Source: Rudaea sp.
Lineage (GTDB): Bacteria; Pseudomonadota; Gammaproteobacteria; Xanthomonadales; Rhodanobacteraceae
DNA: 5,745 nt
Reading direction: 5' to 3'
Assembly (NCBI GenBank): GCA_025934455.1
Contig: JAICYA010000143.1
Span: forward strand, 1-5,745
Shown here: in pieces, positions 1-5,745 of the stretch
How positions within the stretch are numbered: the stretch's first letter is position 1
Layout of the letters: every line of letters begins with the position of its first letter
Made by a program: the position numbers and the translations under genes
Notes under the pieces: generated by a model
The model's database searches: none
Seen by the model: only the letters and a program-made list of their open reading frames with translations
Told to the model about the DNA's origin: nothing

Positions 1-64
1 AGGGTTCGATCCGGTGCCGGAAAGGTTTACGATGCGGCGTTTGCCCGACAAGGATTCGCAATGA
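1..64 (+). CDS. C-terminal tail of an unidentified upstream gene (partial)
   Basis: The frame beginning at base 2 is open from the window edge. It encodes about 20 residues, ending in GFDPVPERFTMRRLPDKDSQ, and stops at TGA 62-64. This stop overlaps the ATG of the dihydroorotase gene as ATGA, the usual arrangement for translationally coupled operon genes, and the next junction (1392-1395) has the same layout. The other two plus frames are also open over this short stretch, so the choice of frame rests on the overlap. The product cannot be identified from 20 residues. The pattern G-F-x-x-V-x-x-R-F-x-M loosely recalls the last strand of GNAT acetyltransferases, but that is only a weak impression. 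Confidence 0.5.
   Translation, partial: GFDPVPERFTMRRLPDKDSQ
50..54 (+). promoter_or_regulatory. Shine-Dalgarno sequence of the dihydroorotase gene
   Basis: AAGGA lies 6 bases before the ATG at 61, which is good spacing. It supports that ATG as the start, within the end of the preceding coding frame. Confidence 0.65.
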
Positions 65-1395
65 GCGACTGGCTGATCGTCAACGCCGACATCGTCCACG
101 AAGGCCGGCGTTTCACCGCGGATTTGCGCGTGCGCGGTGGACGCATCGACGCCATCGCACCCGCGCTTACGGCACAACCCGGCGAACGCGTGTTCGACGC
201 GCGCGGGCGCCTGCTCGTGCCCGGCATGATCGACGACCACGTGCATTTCCGTGAGCCCGGCTACACGGCCAAGGCCGACATCGCCTCGGAATCACGCGCG
301 GCAGTCGCGGGCGGCGTGACCAGCTTCATCGAGATGCCGAACACGAATCCACCGACGCTGACGCACGCGCTGCTGGAAGACAAATACGCCATCGCGTCGC
401 GCACATCGCTCGCCAACTACGCTTTCTATTTCGGCGCCAGCAACGACAACCTGGATGCGATCCGTGCGCTCGATCCGCGCACCGTTCCCGGCGTGAAGGT
501 GTTCCTGTGCGAGTCGACCGGCAATCTGTGCGTGAGCGATCCGGCGACGCTGGACGGCGTGTTCCGCGATTCGCCCGTTCTCGTCGCGGTGCATTGCGAG
601 GACGACCGCATCGTCCACGCCAACATCGACCGCGCCAAGGCGCAGTACGGAGACGACATTCCGATGCGGATGCACGCCGATATCCGTTCGCGCCAGGCTT
701 GTTTCGACTCGACGAAATGGGCGGTCGAAACTGCACGCCGCCACGGCACGCGCCTGCATGTGTTGCACGTTTCCACCGCGGACGAACTGGCGTTGTTCGA
801 GGCCGGCCCTGTCGCCAGCAAGCGCATCAGCGCCGAAACCTGCGTGCATTTCCTGCGCTACACCGACGCGGATTACGCGACCCTCGGCGGCCGCATCAAG
901 TGCAATCCGTCGATCAAGGCCGCTTCCGACCGCGACGCGTTGATGCGCGCGCTCGTCGGTACGCGGCTGGACATCCTCGCCACCGACCACGCACCCCATT
1001 TGCTCGAGGAAAAGGCACAGCCCTACACGCGCTGCCCGTCCGGAATCCCGCTTGTCCAGTTCGCCCTGCAATCCGCGCTCGAACTGGTGTTCGACGGCAA
1101 GTTGACGCTCGAACGCCTGGTCGAGACAACCGCGCACGCTCCGGCGACGTTGTTCGCAATCAAGGAACGCGGCTTCCTGCGCGAGGGCTATTTCGCCGAC
1201 CTCGCCCTGATCGATCTCGACTCGCCGCAGACGGTGAAATCCAGCGACGTGATTTCCAAATGCGGCTGGTCGCCGTTCGAAGCCGACACGTTCCGTTCGT
1301 CCATCGCGGCGACGTGGGTGAACGGGCATCTCGCGTGGGATGCCGGCAAGCTCGACGACGCATCGCGCGGGCAGCGCCTGGAGTTTTCGCGGTGA
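61..1395 (+). CDS. pyrC: Dihydroorotase (amidohydrolase superfamily)
   Basis: A 444-residue cytosolic metal-dependent amidohydrolase. Dihydroorotase interconverts carbamoyl-aspartate and dihydroorotate, the third step of pyrimidine synthesis. Visible motifs are HxH at His60/His62 in DDHVHFREPG, with Arg64 placed to bind the substrate carboxylate; MPNTNP at 92-97; Lys146 in GVKVFLCEST; His178 in VAVHCED; His236 in HVLHVST; and the catalytic Asp309 in ATDHAPH. From family knowledge these are the two-metal ligand set, with Lys146 the likely carboxylated bridging lysine. The C-terminal part (KERGFLREGYFADL, KCGWSPFE) is the usual small beta-sandwich return of allantoinase- and dihydroorotase-like enzymes. 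The full length and uninterrupted motifs suggest it is functional. The ATG has a good Shine-Dalgarno and overlaps the preceding stop. The M23 peptidase gene follows, overlapping by 4 bases. Its sequence resembles the roughly 445-residue dihydroorotase subtype rather than E. coli PyrC. Allantoinase or hydantoinase activity cannot be excluded by eye. The symbol follows common annotation of this subtype. Confidence 0.9.
   Translation: MSDWLIVNADIVHEGRRFTADLRVRGGRIDAIAPALTAQPGERVFDARGRLLVPGMIDDHVHFREPGYTAKADIASESRAAVAGGVTSFIEMPNTNPPTLTHALLEDKYAIASRTSLANYAFYFGASNDNLDAIRALDPRTVPGVKVFLCESTGNLCVSDPATLDGVFRDSPVLVAVHCEDDRIVHANIDRAKAQYGDDIPMRMHADIRSRQACFDSTKWAVETARRHGTRLHVLHVSTADELALFEAGPVASKRISAETCVHFLRYTDADYATLGGRIKCNPSIKAASDRDALMRALVGTRLDILATDHAPHLLEEKAQPYTRCPSGIPLVQFALQSALELVFDGKLTLERLVETTAHAPATLFAIKERGFLREGYFADLALIDLDSPQTVKSSDVISKCGWSPFEADTFRSSIAATWVNGHLAWDAGKLDDASRGQRLEFSR
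1380..1383 (+). promoter_or_regulatory. Shine-Dalgarno that decides the GTG start of the peptidase gene
   Basis: GGAG lies 8 bases before GTG 1392-1394, inside the last codons of the dihydroorotase gene. With the signal peptide beginning directly at that GTG, it fixes the start. The reading frame is open far upstream inside dihydroorotase, but that extension is a shadow. Confidence 0.6.
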
Positions 1396-2198
1396 GGTCT
1401 CTCTGTTTCCTCGCGCTTGCTGCCTCGCTACCGGTGGCCGCAGCCGAAATTCGCCTTCCCGATCGCATCGAACAAGGCCAGCTCGTGATCGGCCATGCGC
1501 CGCCGGGAACGCAGATCGAATTCGACGGCCACACACTTCGCATCGGTGCCGACGGCACGTTCGTATTCGGGCTTGCGCGGGACGCGGCAGCCCTGGCTGA
1601 ATTGACGGTACGCGGTGCCGACGGCCAGCCACAGACGTTGAAACTCGTTGTCGAACAGCGCAGTTATCCGACCGAACGCGTCAACGGCCTGCCGCAGCAG
1701 ACGGTCACGCCGAGTCCGGAAATTCTCGCGCGCATCGAGCGCGAACAAGCCGCCGTGAAGGCCGCACGCACGCGCGACGACGCGCGAGAGGATTTCACGC
1801 ACGGATTCGAATTGCCCGTGCAAGACGCGCGCATCAGCGGCGTCTACGGCAGCCAACGCATCGACAACGGCGTACCGAAAGCACCGCACATGGGACTGGA
1901 CATGGCCGTGCCGGCCGGCACGCCGATCCACGCGCCGGCGGCAGGCGTCGTGACCTTTGCGGCCAAGGACCTGTTCCTGACCGGCGGCACCGTGCTGATC
2001 GACCACGGCCACGGACTGGACTCGTCGTTCCTGCACATGAGCCGCATCGACGTGAAAGTCGGCGAGCGCGTGAAGCGCGGTGACATCATCGGCCTCGCCG
2101 GCATGACCGGGCGCGCCACCGGCCCGCACGTGCATTGGGGATTCAACTGGTTCGAGGTTAGGCTGGATCCGGCGCTGCTTCCGAAGCCGAAATCCTAA
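1392..2198 (+). CDS. Secreted M23 family (LytM-type) metallopeptidase
   Basis: A 268-residue protein if started at GTG 1392, which overlaps the dihydroorotase stop as GTGA. The start is chosen because a signal peptide begins exactly there: Met-Arg, a hydrophobic core (LCFLALAASLPV), then AAA before Glu19, a good signal peptidase I site. The protein should therefore act in the periplasm. Residues 20-90 look like a small beta-rich domain. Residues 108-132 are charged and probably helical. The catalytic M23 domain spans about 140-260. It carries HxxxD (His166, Asp170 in HMGLD), GTPIHAPAAGVV, and HxH (His246, His248 in GPHVHWG). From LytM knowledge, His166, Asp170 and His248 bind zinc and His246 is catalytic. 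All are present, so it should be an active peptidoglycan endopeptidase rather than a degenerate EnvC/NlpD-like activator. The exact cross-link cut cannot be told. Its last 41 bases overlap the convergent folE2 gene. Confidence 0.9.
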   Translation: MRSLCFLALAASLPVAAAEIRLPDRIEQGQLVIGHAPPGTQIEFDGHTLRIGADGTFVFGLARDAAALAELTVRGADGQPQTLKLVVEQRSYPTERVNGLPQQTVTPSPEILARIEREQAAVKAARTRDDAREDFTHGFELPVQDARISGVYGSQRIDNGVPKAPHMGLDMAVPAGTPIHAPAAGVVTFAAKDLFLTGGTVLIDHGHGLDSSFLHMSRIDVKVGERVKRGDIIGLAGMTGRATGPHVHWGFNWFEVRLDPALLPKPKS

Positions 2199-3123
2199 GA
2201 CTCGCTGCGCCGCTCTTGGTTGCCTCTGCCACCGCATCGTGTGCGTGCAGGCTCTCGTGGTGCGCGACGCGGATATGGAAATCGGCAATGCGCTCGTCCG
2301 CATCCAATACGCGACGGATGCGCCGCGCGGCGTCTTCGCAAAACATCGCATTCTCGCCGTTCAACTGCGCGAAAGCCTGTTCGTCTTCGCGCTTGACCGC
2401 GGTCTGCACCGGCGTGGCGAGCGCGCTTTCAATTGCGTCGACGAATTCGGCGATCGGCAGATCGAATCCCGGTGTCAGGCGCACGCGCACCCGCGCCGTG
2501 CTGCGCTGGCTGTGCGGCGTGGCGCTGATGCCCTGCTCGCTGCCGAGCCAGCGTTCCACGGCCATATGATCCAGTGCCTTGCCACGGGCGAAGTCCGCCG
2601 CGAAACGGCTCTGGATCACTTGCCGTGCCAGTGCGGCTGAAGCCGGGCACGTGCTCGAATACTGCACGTCCACCTGCAATTCCAGCGCAAAATTTCCCGG
2701 CGCCAGCGTCGCGCAGATTTCGACCGGATACGCCTTCCAGCCGCTGTTGTCGCTCACCAGCGCGGGCCGGCGCAGCAGGTGATCGAAGCCGATGCGCAGC
2801 CGCGCGCGGTCGGACAGGCCCGCATGCGAGGCGAGGAAATCGTGCAGCAGGCGGCGCAGCGCGGCTGGCGCCAGCGGTTCGGTGCCCAGCGCGCGATCCA
2901 GATGCAGGTACAACCGCGACATGTGGATGCCACGCGCCTGCGCATCAGCCAGATTCACGAACGCGGACACGCGCGCCGCGGATTGCACAGCGACGCCATC
3001 CTCGCCGATCAGGCGAATCGGCAAGGCGATATTTTCCATGCCGACCCAGTCCAGTGCGCCGGCGGCGTCGGTTTGTGCGTCGCTGGCGACGTCGGGCAGG
3101 GAATGAATCGAATTCGAGTGCAT
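2158..3123 (-). CDS. folE2: GTP cyclohydrolase FolE2 (type IB)
   Basis: A 321-residue enzyme converting GTP to 7,8-dihydroneopterin triphosphate, the first step of tetrahydrofolate synthesis. FolE2 is the prokaryotic tunnelling-fold alternative to zinc-dependent FolE. Family hallmarks seen are LPDVAS near the N-terminus, SARVSAFVNL (48-57), RGIHMSRL (64-71), SSTCPASAAL with metal-site Cys159, HSQRS (204-208, conserved His204), and GENAMFCEDAARR (256-268) with conserved Glu263. The length fits an Xanthomonadales-type FolE2. The frame is open to 3255, but ATG 3123 is chosen because the family's N-terminal LPDVAS follows directly and the longer form would run into the preceding gene. No good Shine-Dalgarno precedes it. 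It is last in the minus-strand series, 32 bases after the squalene-synthase-like gene, and its 3' end overlaps the M23 gene. FolE2 is metal-promiscuous and often Zur-controlled where FolE is also present. No AT-rich Zur-like palindrome is seen in the short gap. Confidence 0.93.
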   Translation of the reverse strand: MHSNSIHSLPDVASDAQTDAAGALDWVGMENIALPIRLIGEDGVAVQSAARVSAFVNLADAQARGIHMSRLYLHLDRALGTEPLAPAALRRLLHDFLASHAGLSDRARLRIGFDHLLRRPALVSDNSGWKAYPVEICATLAPGNFALELQVDVQYSSTCPASAALARQVIQSRFAADFARGKALDHMAVERWLGSEQGISATPHSQRSTARVRVRLTPGFDLPIAEFVDAIESALATPVQTAVKREDEQAFAQLNGENAMFCEDAARRIRRVLDADERIADFHIRVAHHESLHAHDAVAEATKSGAASLRISASEAAPDPA

Positions 3124-3155
3124 GCGAACGTGACTGAAACGGGGAACCGTGGATT

Positions 3156-4004
3156 TTAGCGCAAGCCGGCCTGCGCCCGCCTTGCGGCACGAGCCTCGTG
3201 CCATGTCGTCCACAGCGTCCGCCACCGCCCTGCATGCGGATGCATGCTCAACCAACGCAGCGGATCGATGACGCGCAAGGCGGACTCGATGCGGCGGCGG
3301 TCAAGCGCTGCGCGTACGCGCAGCGGCAGCGAGCGCACCGCACTCACGCCCAGCGCACCGTTGCCTTCGAGCACCAGTTCGTCGAGGAAATCCTTGATCA
3401 GCATGTTCCGCTGCGGCGATTCGTAGGCGAGTTCCGCACGCGTCAACTCGTGGCGCGCCAGCAGACCGAGCGGCAGCGGCAGGTGCGCTTCGCCATCGGC
3501 GAGATGAGGCAGTGCGCGCAGCAGATGCGACAATGTCCACAATGCGGCATCGGCCTCGATGTTGCATTCACCCGCGCAAAACAGCGCGTTTTCCGCGCGC
3601 GCAATCGCGCCGAAAAAAGGATCGAGCTGCTCGATCAATGCGGCCAGCGTGCCGGCGCCGGGCGCATCGAGCTGGGCCAGCCCGCCGTCGGCCAGTGCCG
3701 GCCACAGGGCCGGATCGGATTCGCGCACGCTGGCGCAATCGAACAGGGCTTGCGTGACCGGATGACTGGGTTTGCCGAACGCGGCGGCGGCCAGTTCCTG
3801 CTTCCACCATGCCAGTTTCGTAGCCGCGACCTGCGGTTCGCGGATGTGGAATGCGGCAGACGACAATTCATGGATCAGCGAACCGAACGCGCTGGCGAGC
3901 CTGCGCTGCGTCGATGGCAGGAACACCGCGATGATGGCGTTCTCGGGATTGGCCGCCAGCCATTTGCGCTCGAAACTCTCGAAAGAACCAGCTGTGTCGG
4001 CCAT
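3156..4004 (-). CDS. Squalene/phytoene synthase-like protein lacking the aspartate-rich motifs
   Basis: A 282-residue, mostly helical, soluble protein. Recognition rests on the N-terminal half: KLAWWKQEL (63-71), the family's R/K-L-x-W-W-x-x-E-[LI] signature, followed by HPVTQAL (81-87), as in the phytoene/squalene synthase fold. In true prenyl synthases a DxxxD motif lies before the WW motif and a second lies in the QLTNILRDxxED region, where they bind diphosphates through magnesium. Here the corresponding stretches read LIHELSSAAF (43-52) and TLSHLLRALPHLADGEAHLPL (157-177), with neither motif intact. A squalene- or phytoene-forming role is therefore doubtful. Degenerate homologues such as mitochondrial NDUFAF6 show that the fold can take non-prenyl roles. 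The ATG at 4004 is 3 bases after the stop of the phosphatase gene, so the two are co-transcribed. The function is not known. No carotenoid or hopanoid genes are visible nearby. Confidence 0.75.
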   Translation of the reverse strand: MADTAGSFESFERKWLAANPENAIIAVFLPSTQRRLASAFGSLIHELSSAAFHIREPQVAATKLAWWKQELAAAAFGKPSHPVTQALFDCASVRESDPALWPALADGGLAQLDAPGAGTLAALIEQLDPFFGAIARAENALFCAGECNIEADAALWTLSHLLRALPHLADGEAHLPLPLGLLARHELTRAELAYESPQRNMLIKDFLDELVLEGNGALGVSAVRSLPLRVRAALDRRRIESALRVIDPLRWLSMHPHAGRWRTLWTTWHEARAARRAQAGLR

Positions 4005-4007
4005 GGC

Positions 4008-4673
4008 TCAGTCCAACGCAAAGGCAGGAAGAAGCTGCGCAGGCGAATCGACCACGCAGTCCGCACCCCAGTGTCGCGGATCTTCGCCATCGAGGTATCC
4101 CCAGCCGGCCGCGATCGTGCGCATTCCCGCGGCCCGGCCAGCCTCGATGTCGCGCAGGTCGTCGCCGACATAGACGCAGCGCGCCGCGGATACGCCAACA
4201 ATTTCGCAGGCGCGCAGGATCGGTGCCGGATCGGGTTTCTTCAGCGCCAGGCAGTCGCCGGTCACCAATGCCGCGCAGCGCGCATCCAGGCGCAGCGCCG
4301 CGAGCAGCGCACGTGCCAATGTACCGGGCTTGTTGGTGACGATGCCCCACTGCGTGCCGCGCATCTCCAGGTCATCGAGTACCGCGCCCATGCCGGGAAA
4401 CAACGCCGAATGCGTGGCGATGGCCTGCGCGTAGAGATCGAGGAATCGTGGCAGCAGGACTTCGACGCGCGACGCGTCCGCTGCGGGAAACCCGCGCCGG
4501 ATCATGGCGCGACCTCCCTTGGAAACCACCGCGCCAATCGATTCGGCGCCGTCCGGCGACTCGCCCTCTTCCAGGCGCAGGCGTCGCATGGCCGCGACCA
4601 TGTCGGGGGCGGAATCGACCAGGGTGCCGTCGAGGTCGAAGAAAACCGCTGCGGGAGCCGATTGCCGCGTCAC
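4008..4673 (-). CDS. mupP: HAD-family phosphatase, MupP/phosphoglycolate phosphatase type
   Basis: A 221-residue cytosolic HAD-IA hydrolase. All four HAD motifs are present: DxD in [11 protein letters not shown] (Asp13 nucleophile, Asp15), Thr113 in WGIVTNKP, Lys146 in KKPDP, and GDDLRD (Asp171/172). The helical cap fills residues 20-90. Several stretches match what I recall of Pseudomonas MupP, the N-acetylmuramic acid 6-phosphate phosphatase of the AmgK-MurU recycling route: [26 protein letters not shown] and HWGADCVVD. The position directly after ubiG is also as in Pseudomonas. Phosphoglycolate phosphatase (Gph) is the alternative and is what automated annotation often gives. The start is GTG 4673, overlapping the ubiG stop as GTGA with GGAAG 5 bases upstream. 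The frame stays open far upstream inside ubiG, but the DLDGT motif sits 13 residues from this GTG, as is normal for the family. The squalene-synthase-like gene follows after 3 bases. Confidence 0.85.
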   Translation of the reverse strand: MTRQSAPAAVFFDLDGTLVDSAPDMVAAMRRLRLEEGESPDGAESIGAVVSKGGRAMIRRGFPAADASRVEVLLPRFLDLYAQAIATHSALFPGMGAVLDDLEMRGTQWGIVTNKPGTLARALLAALRLDARCAALVTGDCLALKKPDPAPILRACEIVGVSAARCVYVGDDLRDIEAGRAAGMRTIAAGWGYLDGEDPRHWGADCVVDSPAQLLPAFALD

Positions 4674-5374
4674 GCTGGCTTCCGCGCGCAGGCAAGATAG
4701 TTTACTTGTGTACTTTTCACGATCGCGGCGCGGCGCGTGAACGGATTGTAGGCAAGTCCGCTCAGGTCTTCGAGTTCCAATCCGTGTTCGCGCAACGCGG
4801 TGGCCAATTCGGATGGCCGGATGAATTGCGCGTAGTGATGCGTGCCGCGCGGCAACAGGTTCAGCGCGTACTCGGCGCCGGCGATCGCCGCGCCGAATGC
4901 CAGCGGCGTGCGATTGAGCGTGGACACGAACAATCGCCCGCCCGGCTTGAGCAGTGTCGCGCACGCCTGGATGACGCTGCCGGGATCCGGCACGTGCTCG
5001 AGCAGTTCCATGCACGTCACCGCATCGAACGCGCCGGGCAATTCGGCCGCCAGCGCTTCGACAGCGATTTCGCGGTATTCGACCCGTACGCCCGATTCGT
5101 GCAGATGCAGGCGCGCGACCTCGAGCACGCGCGGAGCGAGATCGATGCCGGTGACATTCGCCCCGGCACTCGCCAACGCCTCGGAAAGAATGCCGCCGCC
5201 GCAGCCGACGTCGAGCACGCGCGCGCCCTTCAGCGCGACGCGTCCGGCAATGTAATTCAGGCGCGCAGGATTGAGGTCGTGCAGCGGCCGCGATTCGCCA
5301 TCCTTGTCCCACCAGCGCGCGGCAAGCGCATCGAATTTTGCCGTTTCGGCGACGCTGACATTGGTCGCGTTCAT
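4670..5374 (-). CDS. ubiG: Ubiquinone biosynthesis O-methyltransferase UbiG
   Basis: A 234-residue class I SAM-dependent methyltransferase that performs both O-methylations in ubiquinone synthesis, on the 2-polyprenyl-6-hydroxyphenol and 3-demethylubiquinol intermediates. Visible are the N-terminal [26 protein letters not shown] (FxxxAxxWWD...G...PLHxLNPxRL, residues 14-39), the SAM-binding motif [10 protein letters not shown] (53-61), GIDLA (77-81) with the acidic residue that holds the ribose, [10 protein letters not shown] (122-131), LKPGG (142-146), [14 protein letters not shown] (177-190) and YNPFTR (209-214). The length is typical. ATG 5374 is chosen because the stretch before it is outside the family and would run into the upstream gene, whose stop lies 1 base away. 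The gene lies between an MTA/SAH-deaminase-like gene and the MupP-like phosphatase, with its stop overlapping the latter's GTG. It identifies a ubiquinone-making proteobacterium. Confidence 0.96.
   Translation of the reverse strand: MNATNVSVAETAKFDALAARWWDKDGESRPLHDLNPARLNYIAGRVALKGARVLDVGCGGGILSEALASAGANVTGIDLAPRVLEVARLHLHESGVRVEYREIAVEALAAELPGAFDAVTCMELLEHVPDPGSVIQACATLLKPGGRLFVSTLNRTPLAFGAAIAGAEYALNLLPRGTHHYAQFIRPSELATALREHGLELEDLSGLAYNPFTRRAAIVKSTQVNYLACARKPA
4679..4683 (-). promoter_or_regulatory. Shine-Dalgarno that decides the GTG start of the HAD phosphatase
   Basis: Read on the minus strand, GGAAG lies 5 bases before GTG 4673-4671, inside the end of ubiG. It supports the GTGA-coupled start over any longer form of this open frame. 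Confidence 0.55.
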
Positions 5375-5375
5375 C

Positions 5376-5745
5376 TCAGTTCGCCGCGATGCGCGCGCGC
5401 CACGCCTGCGCTCGCGCGCGCAAGGCATCGGTGTCGATTGCGCACAATGCGCCATTTTCCACTTTGCGCACGCCGGCGATCCAGACGTCGCTGACCTGGT
5501 GGCGACCGGTCGCGTAGACGAGCTGCGAAATCACGTTGTACACCGGCTGCGTTTCCAGGGCGTCCAGGCGCACCGCAGCCAGATCGGCCTGCTTGCCGGG
5601 AGCGATCGAACCGATGCGCTCGGAAAGCCCCAGCGCGCGTGCGCCATTGAGCGTGGCCGCCTGCAGCGCGCAGGCCGCATCGAACGCGCTGGCGTCGTTC
5701 GCGACACCCTTCGCCAACAGCGCTGCCGTGCGCGTCTCGCCGAAC
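5376..5745 (-). CDS. mtaD: MTA/SAH deaminase-type amidohydrolase, TRZ/ATZ family (C-terminal part)
   Basis: Only the last 122 or so residues are in the window; the frame continues beyond 5745. They contain [23 protein letters not shown], followed by [11 protein letters not shown], then the re-entrant beta-sandwich stretch [16 protein letters not shown], then [17 protein letters not shown] and VSDVWIAG. This is the C-terminal signature of TrzA/AtzB-like amidohydrolases, in which 5'-methylthioadenosine or S-adenosylhomocysteine deaminase is the best-characterised activity. Pseudomonas aeruginosa PA3170, which precedes ubiG, is of this type. The metal-binding HxH and the other catalytic histidines lie outside the window, so activity cannot be judged. 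A guanine or chlorohydrolase-type substrate remains possible. The true start is not visible; the TTG at 5717 is an internal leucine codon. TGA at 5376-5378 lies 1 base before the ubiG ATG. Confidence 0.85.
   Translation of the reverse strand, partial: FGETRTAALLAKGVANDASAFDAACALQAATLNGARALGLSERIGSIAPGKQADLAAVRLDALETQPVYNVISQLVYATGRHQVSDVWIAGVRKVENGALCAIDTDALRARAQAWRARIAAN

Noticed and set aside
507..1391. A long upstream extension of the M23 frame inside dihydroorotase.
   Set aside because: The extension is arginine-rich shadow sequence. The signal peptide begins exactly at GTG 1392 with a Shine-Dalgarno before it.
292..1632. A 446-codon open frame on the minus strand across dihydroorotase and the start of the M23 gene.
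   Set aside because: It is arginine-rich and low in motifs, and it spans the junction of two well-supported plus-strand genes, so it is a shadow.
3139..3150. Small ACGG/CCGT hairpin in the gap before folE2, considered as a regulatory RNA element.
   Set aside because: A 4-base stem in a 32-base gap is too weak to support a riboswitch or attenuator.
3124..3158. TAAAAT on the minus strand before folE2, considered as a -10 promoter element.
   Set aside because: It includes the stop codon of the preceding gene, and no -35-like hexamer lies 16 to 18 bases upstream.
3160..3186. Inverted repeat CGCAAG...CTTGCG at the end of the squalene-synthase-like gene, considered as a terminator.
   Set aside because: It has a 6-base stem with a 15-base loop inside coding sequence and no following T-run on either strand. 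It is likely chance in GC-rich DNA.
3198..4700. A 500-codon open frame on the plus strand, antisense to the squalene-synthase-like and HAD genes.
   Set aside because: Its translation is rich in Arg, Gln and Ala with no recognisable motif, typical of the antisense shadow of GC-rich genes. The minus-strand genes beneath it have clear family motifs and tight operon spacing.

Overview
This is a compact, GC-rich stretch of bacterial chromosome containing only ordinary protein-coding genes. There are no RNA genes, mobile elements, repeats or CRISPR arrays that I can see. The ubiquinone methyltransferase UbiG, the order mtaD-like, ubiG, mupP-like phosphatase (the same order I recall for Pseudomonas aeruginosa PA3170-PA3172), FolE2, and the GC-rich codon use all point to a gammaproteobacterium. 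Xanthomonadales (Xanthomonadaceae or Rhodanobacteraceae) is the most likely group. That placement is my inference from family resemblance, not a measured phylogeny.

The left part (1-2198) reads on the plus strand. It holds the last codons of an unidentified gene, then a complete amidohydrolase-fold dihydroorotase (61-1395), then a secreted M23-family metallopeptidase that starts on a GTG at 1392. Each gene overlaps the next by 4 bases (ATGA at 61-64, GTGA at 1392-1395), so the three look like one translationally coupled operon.

The right part (5745 down to 2158) reads on the minus strand as one tight five-gene series. In order it holds the C-terminal part of an MTA/SAH-deaminase-type amidohydrolase, ubiG, a HAD phosphatase resembling MupP/Gph, a squalene/phytoene-synthase-like protein lacking the aspartate-rich catalytic motifs, and folE2 (type IB GTP cyclohydrolase I). 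Gaps are 1, -4, 3 and 32 bases. The genes serve different pathways: S-adenosyl nucleoside salvage, ubiquinone, sugar-phosphate clearance or cell-wall recycling, and folate. They probably share a transcript more than a single pathway.

The two operons converge and overlap tail-to-tail by 41 bases (2158-2198) with no visible terminator between them. I see no clearly new biological system. The items most worth checking are the motif-less squalene/phytoene synthase homologue, the MupP assignment, the dihydroorotase subtype with a likely carboxylated lysine, and the overlapping convergent 3' ends.
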